NCBI GenBank assembly: GCA_023461275.1
Contig: JAEYMI010000093.1
Coordinates: 17,619 to 81,618 of the forward strand
Length of the DNA: 64,000 nt
Reading direction: 5' to 3'
Origin: Actinomycetes bacterium
GTDB taxonomy: Bacteria; Actinomycetota; Actinomycetes; Mycobacteriales; Mycobacteriaceae
Shown: positions 25,930-33,812 of the stretch, piece after piece
How positions within the stretch are numbered: position 1 is the stretch's first letter
Layout of the letters: each line of letters opens with the position of its first letter
The notes under the pieces: model-generated
What the model was told of the DNA's origin: nothing
The model's input: the letters and a program-made list of their open reading frames with translations, nothing else
Database searches by the model: none
Made by a program: the position numbers and the translations under genes

Positions 25930-27024
25930 ATGTACGTCAGTCAGCTCGGCGAGCAATGGCATCGTGCCCGGGTCGAGCCCGGCGTCGTACATCTGGACTC
26001 CGCGGCGGCGGGCCGGTCGTCGAATGCGGTGATCGAAGCGATGACCGCACATCTGTGGCGCGAGTCCAAGCGCGGCTCCTATGTCGCTGCGGCCGACCGC
26101 GCCGAGCAGCTGTCCCGGTATCGGGATGATCTGGCGCAGCTGATCGGTCACCGGCCCGACGAGGTGTCGTTCCATGACAGCGCACGCAGTGCTCTTCGTG
26201 CGCTGCTGAGCAGTTGGGACCTGCCCGCCCCGACGACGGTGTGGGTCGCCACCAACGAGTTCGGTCCCAACCTCCTCGAGTTCGAGCGGCGTGGCTTCGC
26301 GGTGCGTCCACTGCCCGACGCCGATGTGCACGGGCGCGTGGACGTCGACGCGCTGGACGACATGCTGCAATCCGAACAGCCGACGTTCATTCACGTCTGC
26401 CAGATCGGGTCGATGTCGGGGGTGGTGCAGCCGGTGGGTCCGATCGTCGAGATCGCCCACCGCGCAGGCATTCCCGTCGTGATCGACATGGCGCAGTCCG
26501 CCGGGCACGTGCCCACCGTGACCGGTGCCGACATCGTCTACGGCACCAGCCGCAAGTGGCTCACCGGTCCGCGTGGCGTGGGGTTCGCCGCGGTCCGCGT
26601 CGACGCCTTGCGGCCGGTCGAGATCGAAAGCTCGGAGACGTTCATCGCGGGGCTGCTGGGATTGGGCATCGCGGTGTCAGAGATCGAGAAAATGGGGCAG
26701 CATAACGTCTTTCGCGAGTTGGCGGCCGTCGGGCACACAACCCGTGAACGACTCGACGGCGTCGGCGGCTGGGAGGTCGTCGAACCTGTCGACGAGCCGT
26801 CGGCGACAGTGACGCTGGCACCGCCGTCGGACGGGCAGATCCCCGACGTGATTGCCGCCCGCGACAAGCTGTTGGGTCAGGGTCTACTGGTGACTGCAGC
26901 CGAATCCTGGCGTGCGCCACTGTCATCCGGGCGGTCGGTGTTGCGGGTCAGCCCGCACCTCGATGTGCGACACGAGGACCTCGACCGGCTCGCGGAAGCG
27001 CTACGTGCGATGAGATCGGTCTGA
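25930..27024 (+). CDS. Class V aminotransferase-fold PLP lyase, EgtE-like (hercynylcysteine sulfoxide lyase candidate)
   Basis: The 364-residue fold-type I PLP enzyme resembles mycobacterial EgtE. GVVHLDSAAAGRSSNAVIEA opens the domain, and KRGSYVAAADRAEQL follows. The ATNEFGPNLLEFERRGF and VVIDMAQSAGH segments hold the PLP-contacting Asp. The Schiff-base Lys is in YGTSRKWLTGPRGVGF. EgtE cleaves hercynylcysteine sulfoxide to ergothioneine, a cytosolic redox buffer. No egtA, B, C or D gene is in this window, so it is an orphan copy here. Another cysteine-desulfurase-like lyase is the main alternative. The start is set by the -10 box. Confidence 0.72.
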   Translation: MYVSQLGEQWHRARVEPGVVHLDSAAAGRSSNAVIEAMTAHLWRESKRGSYVAAADRAEQLSRYRDDLAQLIGHRPDEVSFHDSARSALRALLSSWDLPAPTTVWVATNEFGPNLLEFERRGFAVRPLPDADVHGRVDVDALDDMLQSEQPTFIHVCQIGSMSGVVQPVGPIVEIAHRAGIPVVIDMAQSAGHVPTVTGADIVYGTSRKWLTGPRGVGFAAVRVDALRPVEIESSETFIAGLLGLGIAVSEIEKMGQHNVFRELAAVGHTTRERLDGVGGWEVVEPVDEPSATVTLAPPSDGQIPDVIAARDKLLGQGLLVTAAESWRAPLSSGRSVLRVSPHLDVRHEDLDRLAEALRAMRSV

Positions 27025-27043
27025 ATAGCGGAATTCGACGACC

Positions 27044-27192
27044 TAGCCTCGGTGTCAGCGCAGCGCCGGACCGGTTATCTCCCCCGCGACGCTCTCCCAC
27101 CGAGGCTATGTCATCGATGAGTTGCGTTGCGCTGCTGATGGTTTCGACACGGTCCCACTCGCTGCGCTCGCAGGACCTACTCAACCAGCGGA
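27044..27192. repeat. Composite intergenic repeat, copy B
   Basis: TAGCCTCGGTG (27044-27054) and CACCGAGGCTA (27098-27108) form a perfect 11-bp inverted repeat with the same CCTCGGTG core as the element at 19411. It is again followed on the right by a ggtttcgacacgg...ctactcaaccagc module (27140-27191). The same two-part order at two loci suggests one dispersed element. It lies between convergent EgtE-like and glpD genes. Confidence 0.55.
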
Positions 27193-27206
27193 GTAGTCAC
27201 CACGAG

Positions 27207-27362
27207 GGCGCCGTCGATGGCGGGGAAGGCGCCGCCAACGCGAGGGAGGGCGCCGACGACGAGGGGGAGGGCGCCATCAACGCGAGCGAGGGCGCCGACG
27301 ACGAGGGGGAGGGCGCCATCAACGCGAGGGTGGGCGCCGTCGACGACGGTGACGAGGGCGCC
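27207..27362. repeat. 21-bp tandem repeat array at the glpD 3' end
   Basis: GGCGCC recurs at 27207, 27228, 27249, 27270, 27291, 27312, 27333 and 27357. That is eight units at a strict 21-bp period, with one 24-bp final step. The units alternate between GAGGGCGCCGACGACGAGG-like and GAGGGCGCCATCAACGCGA-like forms. Multiples of seven codons leave frames open on both strands; on the minus strand one frame reads VDGALPL VVGALAR heptads. It ends 2 bp before the glpD stop. It is probably non-coding and variable in copy number. Confidence 0.75.
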
Positions 27363-27363
27363 G

Positions 27364-28953
27364 TCAACAGGAGGTGACAAGCGCGGATTCCACAATCTCC
27401 TCGACGGCGGCGCGGGCCCGGTCGGCATCGGCGTCGACGAGGCCGATGCGGGTGCGGCGGTGCAGGACGTCGTCGGCATCGAGTGCGCCCTCGTGGGTGA
27501 CGGCGAACTCGATCTCGGCGCGGGTGAGGTCCATGCCGTCGACGATCGGGCCGCGCGGGTCGGAGACCGTGGCGACCTCGATCACCTTGGCGGCCTCGGA
27601 TCCGAAGCGCGCCACCAGCGATGCCGGCAACGACGACGCCAGAAATGATGAACCGGGCGCGGCGCCGCGCGCACCGATGAGCGGGGTGCGTTCGGTGACA
27701 CACGGGCCGGCGTCGAGGCGGGCGACGTCGACCGCGGCGTCGAGCGCGTCCTTGGCCATCCGACGGTAGGTGGTCAGTTTGCCGCCGATCACGCTCACCA
27801 ACGTTCCGCCGGAGACCCGCACCAGATGGCGACGGGAGACGTCGGCGAGGTCACCGGCGCCGGTCGCCGGGACGATCGAGTCGTCGCCGGCACCACCGTC
27901 GCCGGCCGGGCGGTTGTCCACCAGCGGGCGCAGTCCGGCGAACGTGCCGATCACGTCGGCGCGCGACACCGGCCGTTCGAGCGCGACATTGATCGCGTCG
28001 ATGAGGAAGTCGATCTCCTCGTCGGAGGCCTGCGGCACGTCGGGGACCGGACCGGCGGCCTCGACATCGGTGAGCCCGACGTAGACGCGGCCGAGCTGCT
28101 CGGGCAGCGCGAACACGAACCGCGACACGCTGCCGTTCAGCGGGACGGTGAGGGCGGCGGTGGGATGACCGAAGGTCGCGGCATCGAAAACGAGGTGGGT
28201 GCCGCGGCTCGGCCGCACCGACAACGACGGTTCGATGTCGCCCGACCACACGCCCGTCGCATTCACCACGGCGCGGGCGGCGACGTCGAACGATTCCCCG
28301 GTCAGCGTGTCGGTGAGTCGGGCGGAGGTACCGGTCACCTCGTCGGCGCGCACGCGGGTGAGCACGGTGGCGCCGTTGGCCGCAGCGGTTCGCGCCACTG
28401 CGACGACGAGGCGGGCGTCGTCGATGAGCTGACCGTCGGAGCCACCGAAACCACCGGAGAGCCCGTCGAGGCGCACCGTCGGACACCGCTGCACCGTCTC
28501 ATCGCGCGACAACGACGCGGGCGGTGGAAGCACCTCGACGCTGGTCCCGGCCGCGCGGCGCAGCAGATCGCCGGCACGGAAGCCGGTGCGGATCGCCACC
28601 ATCTGACGACGCCGCCCGAAGTCGGGAATCACTTGTCGCACCGGTCTGATCAGATGCGGAGCAATGGTGGTCATCAGATGATGACGTTCCACCGCACTCT
28701 CGTAGGCGAGGGAGATGTTGCCGCTACCGAGGTAGCGCAGACCGCCGTGGACGAGTTTGCTGCTCCACCTCGACGTGCCGAACGCCAGGTCGGAGGCATC
28801 GACAAGGGCTACCCGCAGACCGCGTGTCGCGGCATCCAGAGCGATACCGACACCGGTGATGCCGCCACCCACGACCAGGATGTCGAGCGGTCGGCTCGAT
28901 TCGGCGAGGACCGCGAGATCACGCCGTCGGCGCCCCGCGTTCAAATCGTTCAT
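27364..28953 (-). CDS. glpD: Glycerol-3-phosphate dehydrogenase (FAD-dependent)
   Basis: The 529-residue flavoprotein oxidises sn-glycerol 3-phosphate to dihydroxyacetone phosphate at the membrane and feeds electrons to quinone. It shows the Rossmann motif DILVVGGGITGVGIALDA near the N-terminus, then LAFGTSRWSSKLVHGGLRYL, a GlpD hallmark. The NATGVWSGDIE segment, the SRGTHLVFDA loop and VSVIGGKLTTYRRMA complete the DAO domain, and a C-terminal GlpD domain follows. ATG 28953 has a G-rich sequence upstream; a GTG at 28971 is possible. It follows a TetR gene by 18 bp on the same strand, so the two are probably an operon. The stop abuts the 21-bp array. Confidence 0.93.
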   Translation of the reverse strand: MNDLNAGRRRRDLAVLAESSRPLDILVVGGGITGVGIALDAATRGLRVALVDASDLAFGTSRWSSKLVHGGLRYLGSGNISLAYESAVERHHLMTTIAPHLIRPVRQVIPDFGRRRQMVAIRTGFRAGDLLRRAAGTSVEVLPPPASLSRDETVQRCPTVRLDGLSGGFGGSDGQLIDDARLVVAVARTAAANGATVLTRVRADEVTGTSARLTDTLTGESFDVAARAVVNATGVWSGDIEPSLSVRPSRGTHLVFDAATFGHPTAALTVPLNGSVSRFVFALPEQLGRVYVGLTDVEAAGPVPDVPQASDEEIDFLIDAINVALERPVSRADVIGTFAGLRPLVDNRPAGDGGAGDDSIVPATGAGDLADVSRRHLVRVSGGTLVSVIGGKLTTYRRMAKDALDAAVDVARLDAGPCVTERTPLIGARGAAPGSSFLASSLPASLVARFGSEAAKVIEVATVSDPRGPIVDGMDLTRAEIEFAVTHEGALDADDVLHRRTRIGLVDADADRARAAVEEIVESALVTSC

Positions 28954-28971
28954 CGCGCCCCCCGCCCACAC

Positions 28972-29559
28972 TCAGCGGCCGACAGGTCGGAGATAGGCGG
29001 CCACCGCGTGCCGCAGCTCGGGCTTCCACTGCTCACCCAGGGTGGAATCGACCAGGCCACGGGATTGGATGCCGGACTGGGAGATCAGCAACACCATCGA
29101 CGCCAGGTGCTTCGGGTCGCCGGGGCGGACCTGGCTCTTCTCCTGGCCGTAGGCGATGGCGTCGGACAGCAACGCCAGCATTCCCTGCTGGCTGGTGCCG
29201 AACCGATCGAAGGCGTACGGCGCCATGATGTCGCGCTGCTCGCGGAACAGAATGGTGATGAGGTCGTTGTTACGAATGGCGTCGACGACCTCGACGATGA
29301 CGTCGACGAGTCCGTCGAGGGTGGGCCGACTGAGACTTCCCTGACCAGCGACATTTTCGATGATCTCGAGCACTTCCCGCGTCAGTAGCGCGCGGGTAAC
29401 CTCGAACATGTCGGTCCATCGGCGGTAAACCGTCGGACGGCTCACCCCGGCGACGCGCGCCACCTCGGCTAAGGTGACCTTTCGGCCCTCGGTACGCAAT
29501 AGGCAATCGCGTGCCGCATCCAGTACGGAATCGCCGATTAGCTCGTTACGAAGTGACAT
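28972..29559 (-). CDS. TetR-family transcriptional regulator upstream of glpD
   Basis: The 195-residue protein has an N-terminal TetR helix-turn-helix (about residues 10-55): DCLLRTEGRKVTLAEVARVA then GVSRPTVYRRWTDMFEV, followed by a variable ligand domain. The start MSLRNELIG at 29559 is preferred over an upstream ATG at 29571 that lies inside the divergent promoter. It is 18 bp upstream of glpD in the same direction, so it probably controls glycerol-3-phosphate metabolism and itself. It is divergent from the lipid kinase gene with only 20 bp between the starts, so binding there could affect both. Confidence 0.87.
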   Translation of the reverse strand: MSLRNELIGDSVLDAARDCLLRTEGRKVTLAEVARVAGVSRPTVYRRWTDMFEVTRALLTREVLEIIENVAGQGSLSRPTLDGLVDVIVEVVDAIRNNDLITILFREQRDIMAPYAFDRFGTSQQGMLALLSDAIAYGQEKSQVRPGDPKHLASMVLLISQSGIQSRGLVDSTLGEQWKPELRHAVAAYLRPVGR

Positions 29560-29579
29560 GATGTGTAACACTGTAACTC
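29560..29579. promoter_or_regulatory. 20-bp divergent start region with GTAAC repeats
   Basis: The gap between the two divergent start codons contains TGTAACACTGTAAC, a direct repeat of GTAAC with an 8-bp step. TACAGT on the minus strand (29570-29575) may be the -10 box of the TetR gene. Both promoters must overlap here. Confidence 0.45.
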
Positions 29580-30503
29580 ATGCGCGCCGCACACACACTC
29601 AGCCACATCACCGTGGTCGCGAATCCGAACGCGCGCCACGGTGCCGCTCGACGGATCGCCGATGAAGTCGGCCACCTCCTGTCCGCCGAGCGCATCAGCT
29701 CGTCCGCCATCACCACCGCCGACCCAGCCGAAGCCGCCGATCTGATCGGCAAGGCCGCCCGAACCGGAACAGACGGGCTCGTGGTGATCGGCGGCGACGG
29801 CAGTTTCCGGCTCGCCGTCGAAGCCACGATCGGCACCCGCACCCCGGTTGGGCTGATCCCGGCCGGCACCGGCAACGACATCGCCCGCAACCTCGGCATC
29901 CCGCTCGACGACGTTCGGGGCGCTCTCGACATCATCCGTGCCGGTCATCGACGCGTCATCGACCTGGGCCGCGTCAGCTTTCCCGACGGTCGGTCGGCGC
30001 TGTTCGCCACTGTCGCCGCCACCGGATTCGACGCCGCGGTCACCGATCGCGCGGTGAAGATGGCCTGGCCCAAGGGATCGTCGCGTTACACGATCGCCGC
30101 CGCGCGCGAGCTCATCGACCTCACCTCACGGCACTACCAGATCCGGGTCGACGACATCGACTGCGAACGCGACGTGGTGTTCGCCGCGATCGCCAACACC
30201 ACGTCCTACGGGGGCGGCATGCAGATCGCGCCGCATGCGCTCGTCGACGACGGGTTGCTCGAGGTCACGATCGGCATCCACCCAGAACAATGGGCACGCA
30301 CGACCGTCGCGTCAGTGTTCCCGAAAGTCTTCTCCGGCAAGCACCTTGACCATCCGATGGTGCAGACGATGCGCGGCCGGGAGATCGAATTGTATTGCGA
30401 CCCACCAGCTCTGGTGTCGGTCGACGGGGATGTCATCGGTGAGTTGCCCGCGGTGTTCGAGGTGATTCCCGACGCCGTCGAGGTCTTCGCGCCCGCTGCC
30501 TGA
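29580..30503 (+). CDS. Diacylglycerol/lipid kinase (DAGK catalytic domain)
   Basis: The 307-residue protein has the DAGK_cat domain: VVANPNARHGAARRIADEV, the GGDGSFRLAVEA nucleotide loop and GLIPAGTGNDIARNLGIP, then a C-terminal lobe with YGGGMQIAPHALVDDGLLEV. These enzymes phosphorylate diacylglycerol or related lipids at the membrane face; Rv2252 is the mycobacterial relative. The glycine-rich GGDGS and PxGTGND motifs are intact, so it should be active. Start ATG 29580 leaves 20 bp to the divergent TetR start. Confidence 0.9.
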   Translation: MRAAHTLSHITVVANPNARHGAARRIADEVGHLLSAERISSSAITTADPAEAADLIGKAARTGTDGLVVIGGDGSFRLAVEATIGTRTPVGLIPAGTGNDIARNLGIPLDDVRGALDIIRAGHRRVIDLGRVSFPDGRSALFATVAATGFDAAVTDRAVKMAWPKGSSRYTIAAARELIDLTSRHYQIRVDDIDCERDVVFAAIANTTSYGGGMQIAPHALVDDGLLEVTIGIHPEQWARTTVASVFPKVFSGKHLDHPMVQTMRGREIELYCDPPALVSVDGDVIGELPAVFEVIPDAVEVFAPAA

Positions 30504-30553
30504 CTCTCACCGGCGGATAGGCGTTGTGTAGTCGGCATCGGGGCCGCCGTCGG

Positions 30554-30559
30554 TAACAT
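30554..30559 (+). promoter_or_regulatory. -10 element (TAACAT) of the VOC gene
   Basis: TAACAT ends 7 bp before ATG 30567, suggesting the VOC gene has its own leaderless transcript rather than depending on the kinase gene. Confidence 0.5.
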
Positions 30560-30566
30560 CGTCGGC

Positions 30567-31001
30567 ATGGCCATTGCACTGGACAATGTGGGAATCGCCG
30601 TCGCCGATCTGGAGGCGGCGATCTCCTTCTTCACCGATCTCGGGCTCACGATCGTCGGTCGCGATACCGTCAGCGGCGAATGGACCGACACCGCAGTCGG
30701 ACTCGACGGCAACCACGCGAAGATCGCGATGCTCGAAGTACCCGGTGGCGGTAGCCGGATCGAGCTCTTCGAGTACATCCATCCGCAGGCGATCGAGACC
30801 GAACCGACGCCGCCGAACATGATCGGCATGCATCGCGTGGCATTCGCCGTCGACGACATCGACGAATCACTGGCGATCGCCGCGCGCCACGGCTGTCATC
30901 CGCTGCGAGGCGTCGCGAACTATCAGGACGTCTACAAGCTGACGTATCTACGCGGCCCGAGCGGCATCATCGTCATGCTCGCGCAAGCCCTTCAGCAGTA
31001 G
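30567..31001 (+). CDS. VOC-superfamily (glyoxalase/bleomycin-resistance fold) protein
   Basis: The 144-residue protein has two beta-alpha-beta-beta-beta modules: ALDNVGIAVADLEAAISFF and MHRVAFAVDDIDESLAIAA. A GGGSRIELFEYI strand carries a metal-binding-type Glu, and the C-terminal YLRGPSGIIVMLAQ segment provides another conserved position. Members include glyoxalases, dioxygenases and methylmalonyl-CoA epimerase; the substrate is not evident. It is preceded by its own -10 box and converges with the cca gene, whose stop lies in a GGGGC/GCCCC stem at 31025-31038. Confidence 0.82.
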   Translation: MAIALDNVGIAVADLEAAISFFTDLGLTIVGRDTVSGEWTDTAVGLDGNHAKIAMLEVPGGGSRIELFEYIHPQAIETEPTPPNMIGMHRVAFAVDDIDESLAIAARHGCHPLRGVANYQDVYKLTYLRGPSGIIVMLAQALQQ

Positions 31002-31024
31002 GGCCCTTCGACGGCAGGCGCCCT

Positions 31025-31038
31025 GGGGCGTCAGCCCC
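31025..31038. terminator. Short GC hairpin between the VOC and cca genes
   Basis: GGGGC (31025-31029), loop GTCA and GCCCC (31034-31038) form a 5-bp GC stem that includes the cca stop codon. It is short and has no T-tract, so termination is only possible. Confidence 0.3.
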
Positions 31039-32506
31039 GCTGAGACCACCACTCGCGCAACGCATCCTCGGCTTCCTCATGGGACAGAGGTCCGCGGTCG
31101 AGGCGCAGTTCCTTGAGATAGCGCCACGCCTCGCCGACCAGCGGGCCGGGCGGCAGGCCGAGCAGTTCCATGATCGCGTTGCCGTCGAGGTCGGGCCGCA
31201 CCCGCTGCAGATCCTCGGCTTCCTTCAGTTCGGCGATGCGCCGCTCGAGATCGTCGTAGTTCTGCTGTAAACGCTTGGCCCGCCTACGATTACGGGTGGT
31301 GCAGTCCGCCCGCACCAGCTTGTGCAGACGGTCGAGCAGATCGCCGGCATCGGTGACATAGCGTCGGACCGCGGAATCGGTCCACGCGCCGTCGCCGTAT
31401 CCGTGAAACCGCAGGTGCAGGAACACCAGTTGCGACACATCGTCGACGACGGCCTTGGGGAACTTCAGCGCACGCATCCGCTTGCGTACCATCTTGGCGC
31501 CGACCACCTCGTGGTGGTGAAAACTCACCCCGCCGGCCGGTTCGTGGCGTCGGGTGGCGGGTTTACCGATGTCGTGAAGCAGTGCGGCCCAACGCAGGAC
31601 GAGATCGGGGGAGTCGCCGTCCTCGAGATCGATGGCCTGCTGAAGCACCGTCAGCGAATGCTGGTAGACGTCCTTGTGCTGGTGATGCTCGTCGATGGTC
31701 AGCTTCATGCCGGGGATCTCCGGCAGGATGTGTTGTGCCAGACCGGTTTCGGTCATCGCGTCGATCGCCGGCAGCGGATCGGCACCGCCGAGGAGTTTGT
31801 CGAGCTCGGTCTGGATACGTTCGGTGGTGATCCGCTCGATCTGACCCGACATCTCGGTGATCGCGTCGAAGACCCTGGGCGCCAGCCGAAAACCCAACTG
31901 CGACATGAACCGGACCGCACGCAGCATGCGCAGCGGGTCGTCGTTGAACGAATCCTGCGGCGCCGCGGGGGTATCGATCACCCCGGCCACCAACGCCGAC
32001 ATCCCGTCGAGGGGATCGCAGAACTCCTGCGCACCGGCCGGCCCGATCCGGACTGCCATCGCGTTGATCGAGAAGTCACGCCGGATCAGGTCGTCGTCGA
32101 GACTGTCACCGAAGGTGACCTCCGGGTTGCGGCCGACGCGGTCGTAGTTGTCGGCGCGGAACGTGGTGATCTCGATGAGGTGATCACCTTTGCGGCCGCC
32201 GACGGTACCGAAGGCGATTCCGACGTCCCAGCGGGCGTCCGCCCAGCCGTCGAGCAGTTCGACGACCTGTTCGGGGCGGGCGTCGGTGGTGAAGTCGAGA
32301 TCGTTGCCGAGGCGGCGCAGCACGGCGTCGCGCACCGAACCGCCCACCAGGTACAGCTCATGTCCGGCGTCGGCGAAGCGTCGACCCAGCGGACCCAGCA
32401 CATCGGAGAGCCCCTGCAGCGAGATCGCGGCCGCAGCGAGCAACTCGGTGCGCCGGTCGGCGTCGACCGCGGGCACCGGGAGGTCGCCGGAAGATGGGAC
32501 AGTCAC
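31031..32506 (-). CDS. pcnA: CCA-adding tRNA nucleotidyltransferase
   Basis: This 491-residue class II enzyme adds or repairs the 3' CCA of tRNAs. The head domain has LYLVGGSVRDAVLRRLGNDL followed by the DFTTDA metal-binding pair, and RRDFSINAM comes later. The neck is at LRAVRFMSQLGF. The C-terminal HD domain is marked by LLHDIGKPATRRH. It is the counterpart of Rv3907c, which carries the name pcnA in mycobacteria. GTG at 32506 has TAACCT 8 bp upstream (complement of 32515-32520). It is divergent from the Nudix gene, as in M. tuberculosis. Confidence 0.94.
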   Translation of the reverse strand: MTVPSSGDLPVPAVDADRRTELLAAAAISLQGLSDVLGPLGRRFADAGHELYLVGGSVRDAVLRRLGNDLDFTTDARPEQVVELLDGWADARWDVGIAFGTVGGRKGDHLIEITTFRADNYDRVGRNPEVTFGDSLDDDLIRRDFSINAMAVRIGPAGAQEFCDPLDGMSALVAGVIDTPAAPQDSFNDDPLRMLRAVRFMSQLGFRLAPRVFDAITEMSGQIERITTERIQTELDKLLGGADPLPAIDAMTETGLAQHILPEIPGMKLTIDEHHQHKDVYQHSLTVLQQAIDLEDGDSPDLVLRWAALLHDIGKPATRRHEPAGGVSFHHHEVVGAKMVRKRMRALKFPKAVVDDVSQLVFLHLRFHGYGDGAWTDSAVRRYVTDAGDLLDRLHKLVRADCTTRNRRRAKRLQQNYDDLERRIAELKEAEDLQRVRPDLDGNAIMELLGLPPGPLVGEAWRYLKELRLDRGPLSHEEAEDALREWWSQRG

Positions 32507-32514
32507 GTCGTGTC

Positions 32515-32520
32515 AGGTTA
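32515..32520 (-). promoter_or_regulatory. -10 element (TAACCT) of the cca gene
   Basis: On the minus strand TAACCT ends 8 bp before GTG 32506; the messenger would be leaderless or nearly so. Confidence 0.45.
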
Positions 32521-32614
32521 CCGGCGTCACCGGACGGCGGTGAGGAAGGGCAAGCCACGGGCCGACGAACCGCCGCACCGGCCCCATCGAGGCAAACGCC
32601 AGGTGACCAGCGGC

Positions 32615-32620
32615 TAGCAT
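32615..32620 (+). promoter_or_regulatory. -10 element (TAGCAT) of the Nudix-DUF6049-murJ operon
   Basis: TAGCAT ends 7 bp before GTG 32628. The three downstream genes overlap or nearly abut, so this is the likely promoter of the whole murJ operon. Confidence 0.55.
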
Positions 32621-32627
32621 CAAGTGC

Positions 32628-33812
32628 GTGTCAGCCGAATCCGCAACCAACCGCAAGGACGTCGCCTCCGACGTCAGTGCAGGTGGATCCGGCTCGAAGA
32701 AGCGAGACCACGACGCCCCGGCCCGGACGTCGAAGAACGGACATGCCGGCAATGGCGACCACGCCGCGGCCGGCCACTCCGGCCCGGCCGAGCAGACGCC
32801 CCAGCGCCGTAAACGACGAGGTCGACGCCGCCGCGGCCGACGCTCGGCGGCCGCTCGGACCGTCGACGCCGCCGACGCGCACCCGTCGGCAGGCCATACT
32901 GCGACGCACAACGCCGCCAGACCCGCCCCGAAGCCGGGCGGCGACCGCGCCGCCGGTGAGGCGTCCACGGCGAAACCGGGACCACGTCAACCGCCGACCG
33001 AGCCCGATCATCAGCCGGTGAAACCGCCGACGTCCGGGACACGGGTGTCCGCGCCCAAACCGTCGGACCTGGTGTCGGTGACGGCGAAGATCACCAAGAC
33101 CGGCCTCACCCATGCCAACGGCGACACCGCCGCGGGCGCCACCCGGGGCAACCGGACCAGGCGTCGCGGCCAGGCGTCGAATCACGAATCCGAGCAGCTA
33201 CGGACCGTACGGGAGACCTCGGCGGGCGGTTTGGTGATCTCCGGGCTGGGCAAACCCCTCGACGAGTTGTCGGCGGCACTGATCGGTCGGGTGGATCGCC
33301 GCGGCCGAATGATGTGGTCGCTGCCGAAGGGACACATCGAGACCGGCGAGACCGCTGAACAGACCGCGATCCGCGAAGTTGCCGAAGAGACCGGCATCCA
33401 GGGGACAGTGGTCGCGCCGCTGGGCAAGATCGACTACTGGTTCGTCAGCGAGGGACGGCGCATCCACAAGACGGTGCACCACTACCTGTTGCGTCACATC
33501 GGTGGTGAGCTCTCCGACGAGGACTACGAGGTCAGTGAGGTGGCGTGGGTGCCGCTGCGCGACCTGCCACGCAAGCTGACGTACTCTGACGAGCGGCGAC
33601 TCGCACGGATGGCCCGCGGCGTCATCGCCGATCTCGCTGCCGATCCTCATCGGTTGGCCCAATCCGAGGCCGACAGTATTCGCACCGAGCCCAACGCCTA
33701 TGAACGAGCCGCAGCCGCACGCAACCAACGCCGCAACGATCCGGTGGTGGCACCACGGCCGCGGCGTGGTCGTCGACGACGCTCCCGGCGACCGTCGCCC
33801 GGCGATGCCTGA
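32628..33812 (+). CDS. Nudix hydrolase (MutT4-like) with Arg-rich flanks
   Basis: The 394-residue protein has a low-complexity N-terminal half with the cluster RRKRRGRRRRGRR (about residues 61-73). A Nudix domain follows (about 195-330); its box is GHIETGE...REVAEETGI, matching GX5EX7REUXEEXGU. The C-terminal tail has RPRRGRRRRSRR. The domain hydrolyses nucleoside diphosphate-X compounds; the Rv3908 (MutT4) relative is the context match. Both Arg-rich tails suggest nucleic-acid or polyanion contact, which is inference. The stop overlaps the DUF6049 start by 8 bp. Predicted leaderless from GTG 32628. Confidence 0.86.
   Translation: MSAESATNRKDVASDVSAGGSGSKKRDHDAPARTSKNGHAGNGDHAAAGHSGPAEQTPQRRKRRGRRRRGRRSAAARTVDAADAHPSAGHTATHNAARPAPKPGGDRAAGEASTAKPGPRQPPTEPDHQPVKPPTSGTRVSAPKPSDLVSVTAKITKTGLTHANGDTAAGATRGNRTRRRGQASNHESEQLRTVRETSAGGLVISGLGKPLDELSAALIGRVDRRGRMMWSLPKGHIETGETAEQTAIREVAEETGIQGTVVAPLGKIDYWFVSEGRRIHKTVHHYLLRHIGGELSDEDYEVSEVAWVPLRDLPRKLTYSDERRLARMARGVIADLAADPHRLAQSEADSIRTEPNAYERAAAARNQRRNDPVVAPRPRRGRRRRSRRPSPGDA

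Noticed and set aside
27108..27377. Plus-strand ORF of 89 residues with EGADDEG/EGAINAR repeats
   Set aside because: It starts inside a dispersed repeat and consists mainly of the 21-bp array, whose seven-codon period keeps all frames open; there is no promoter or SD.
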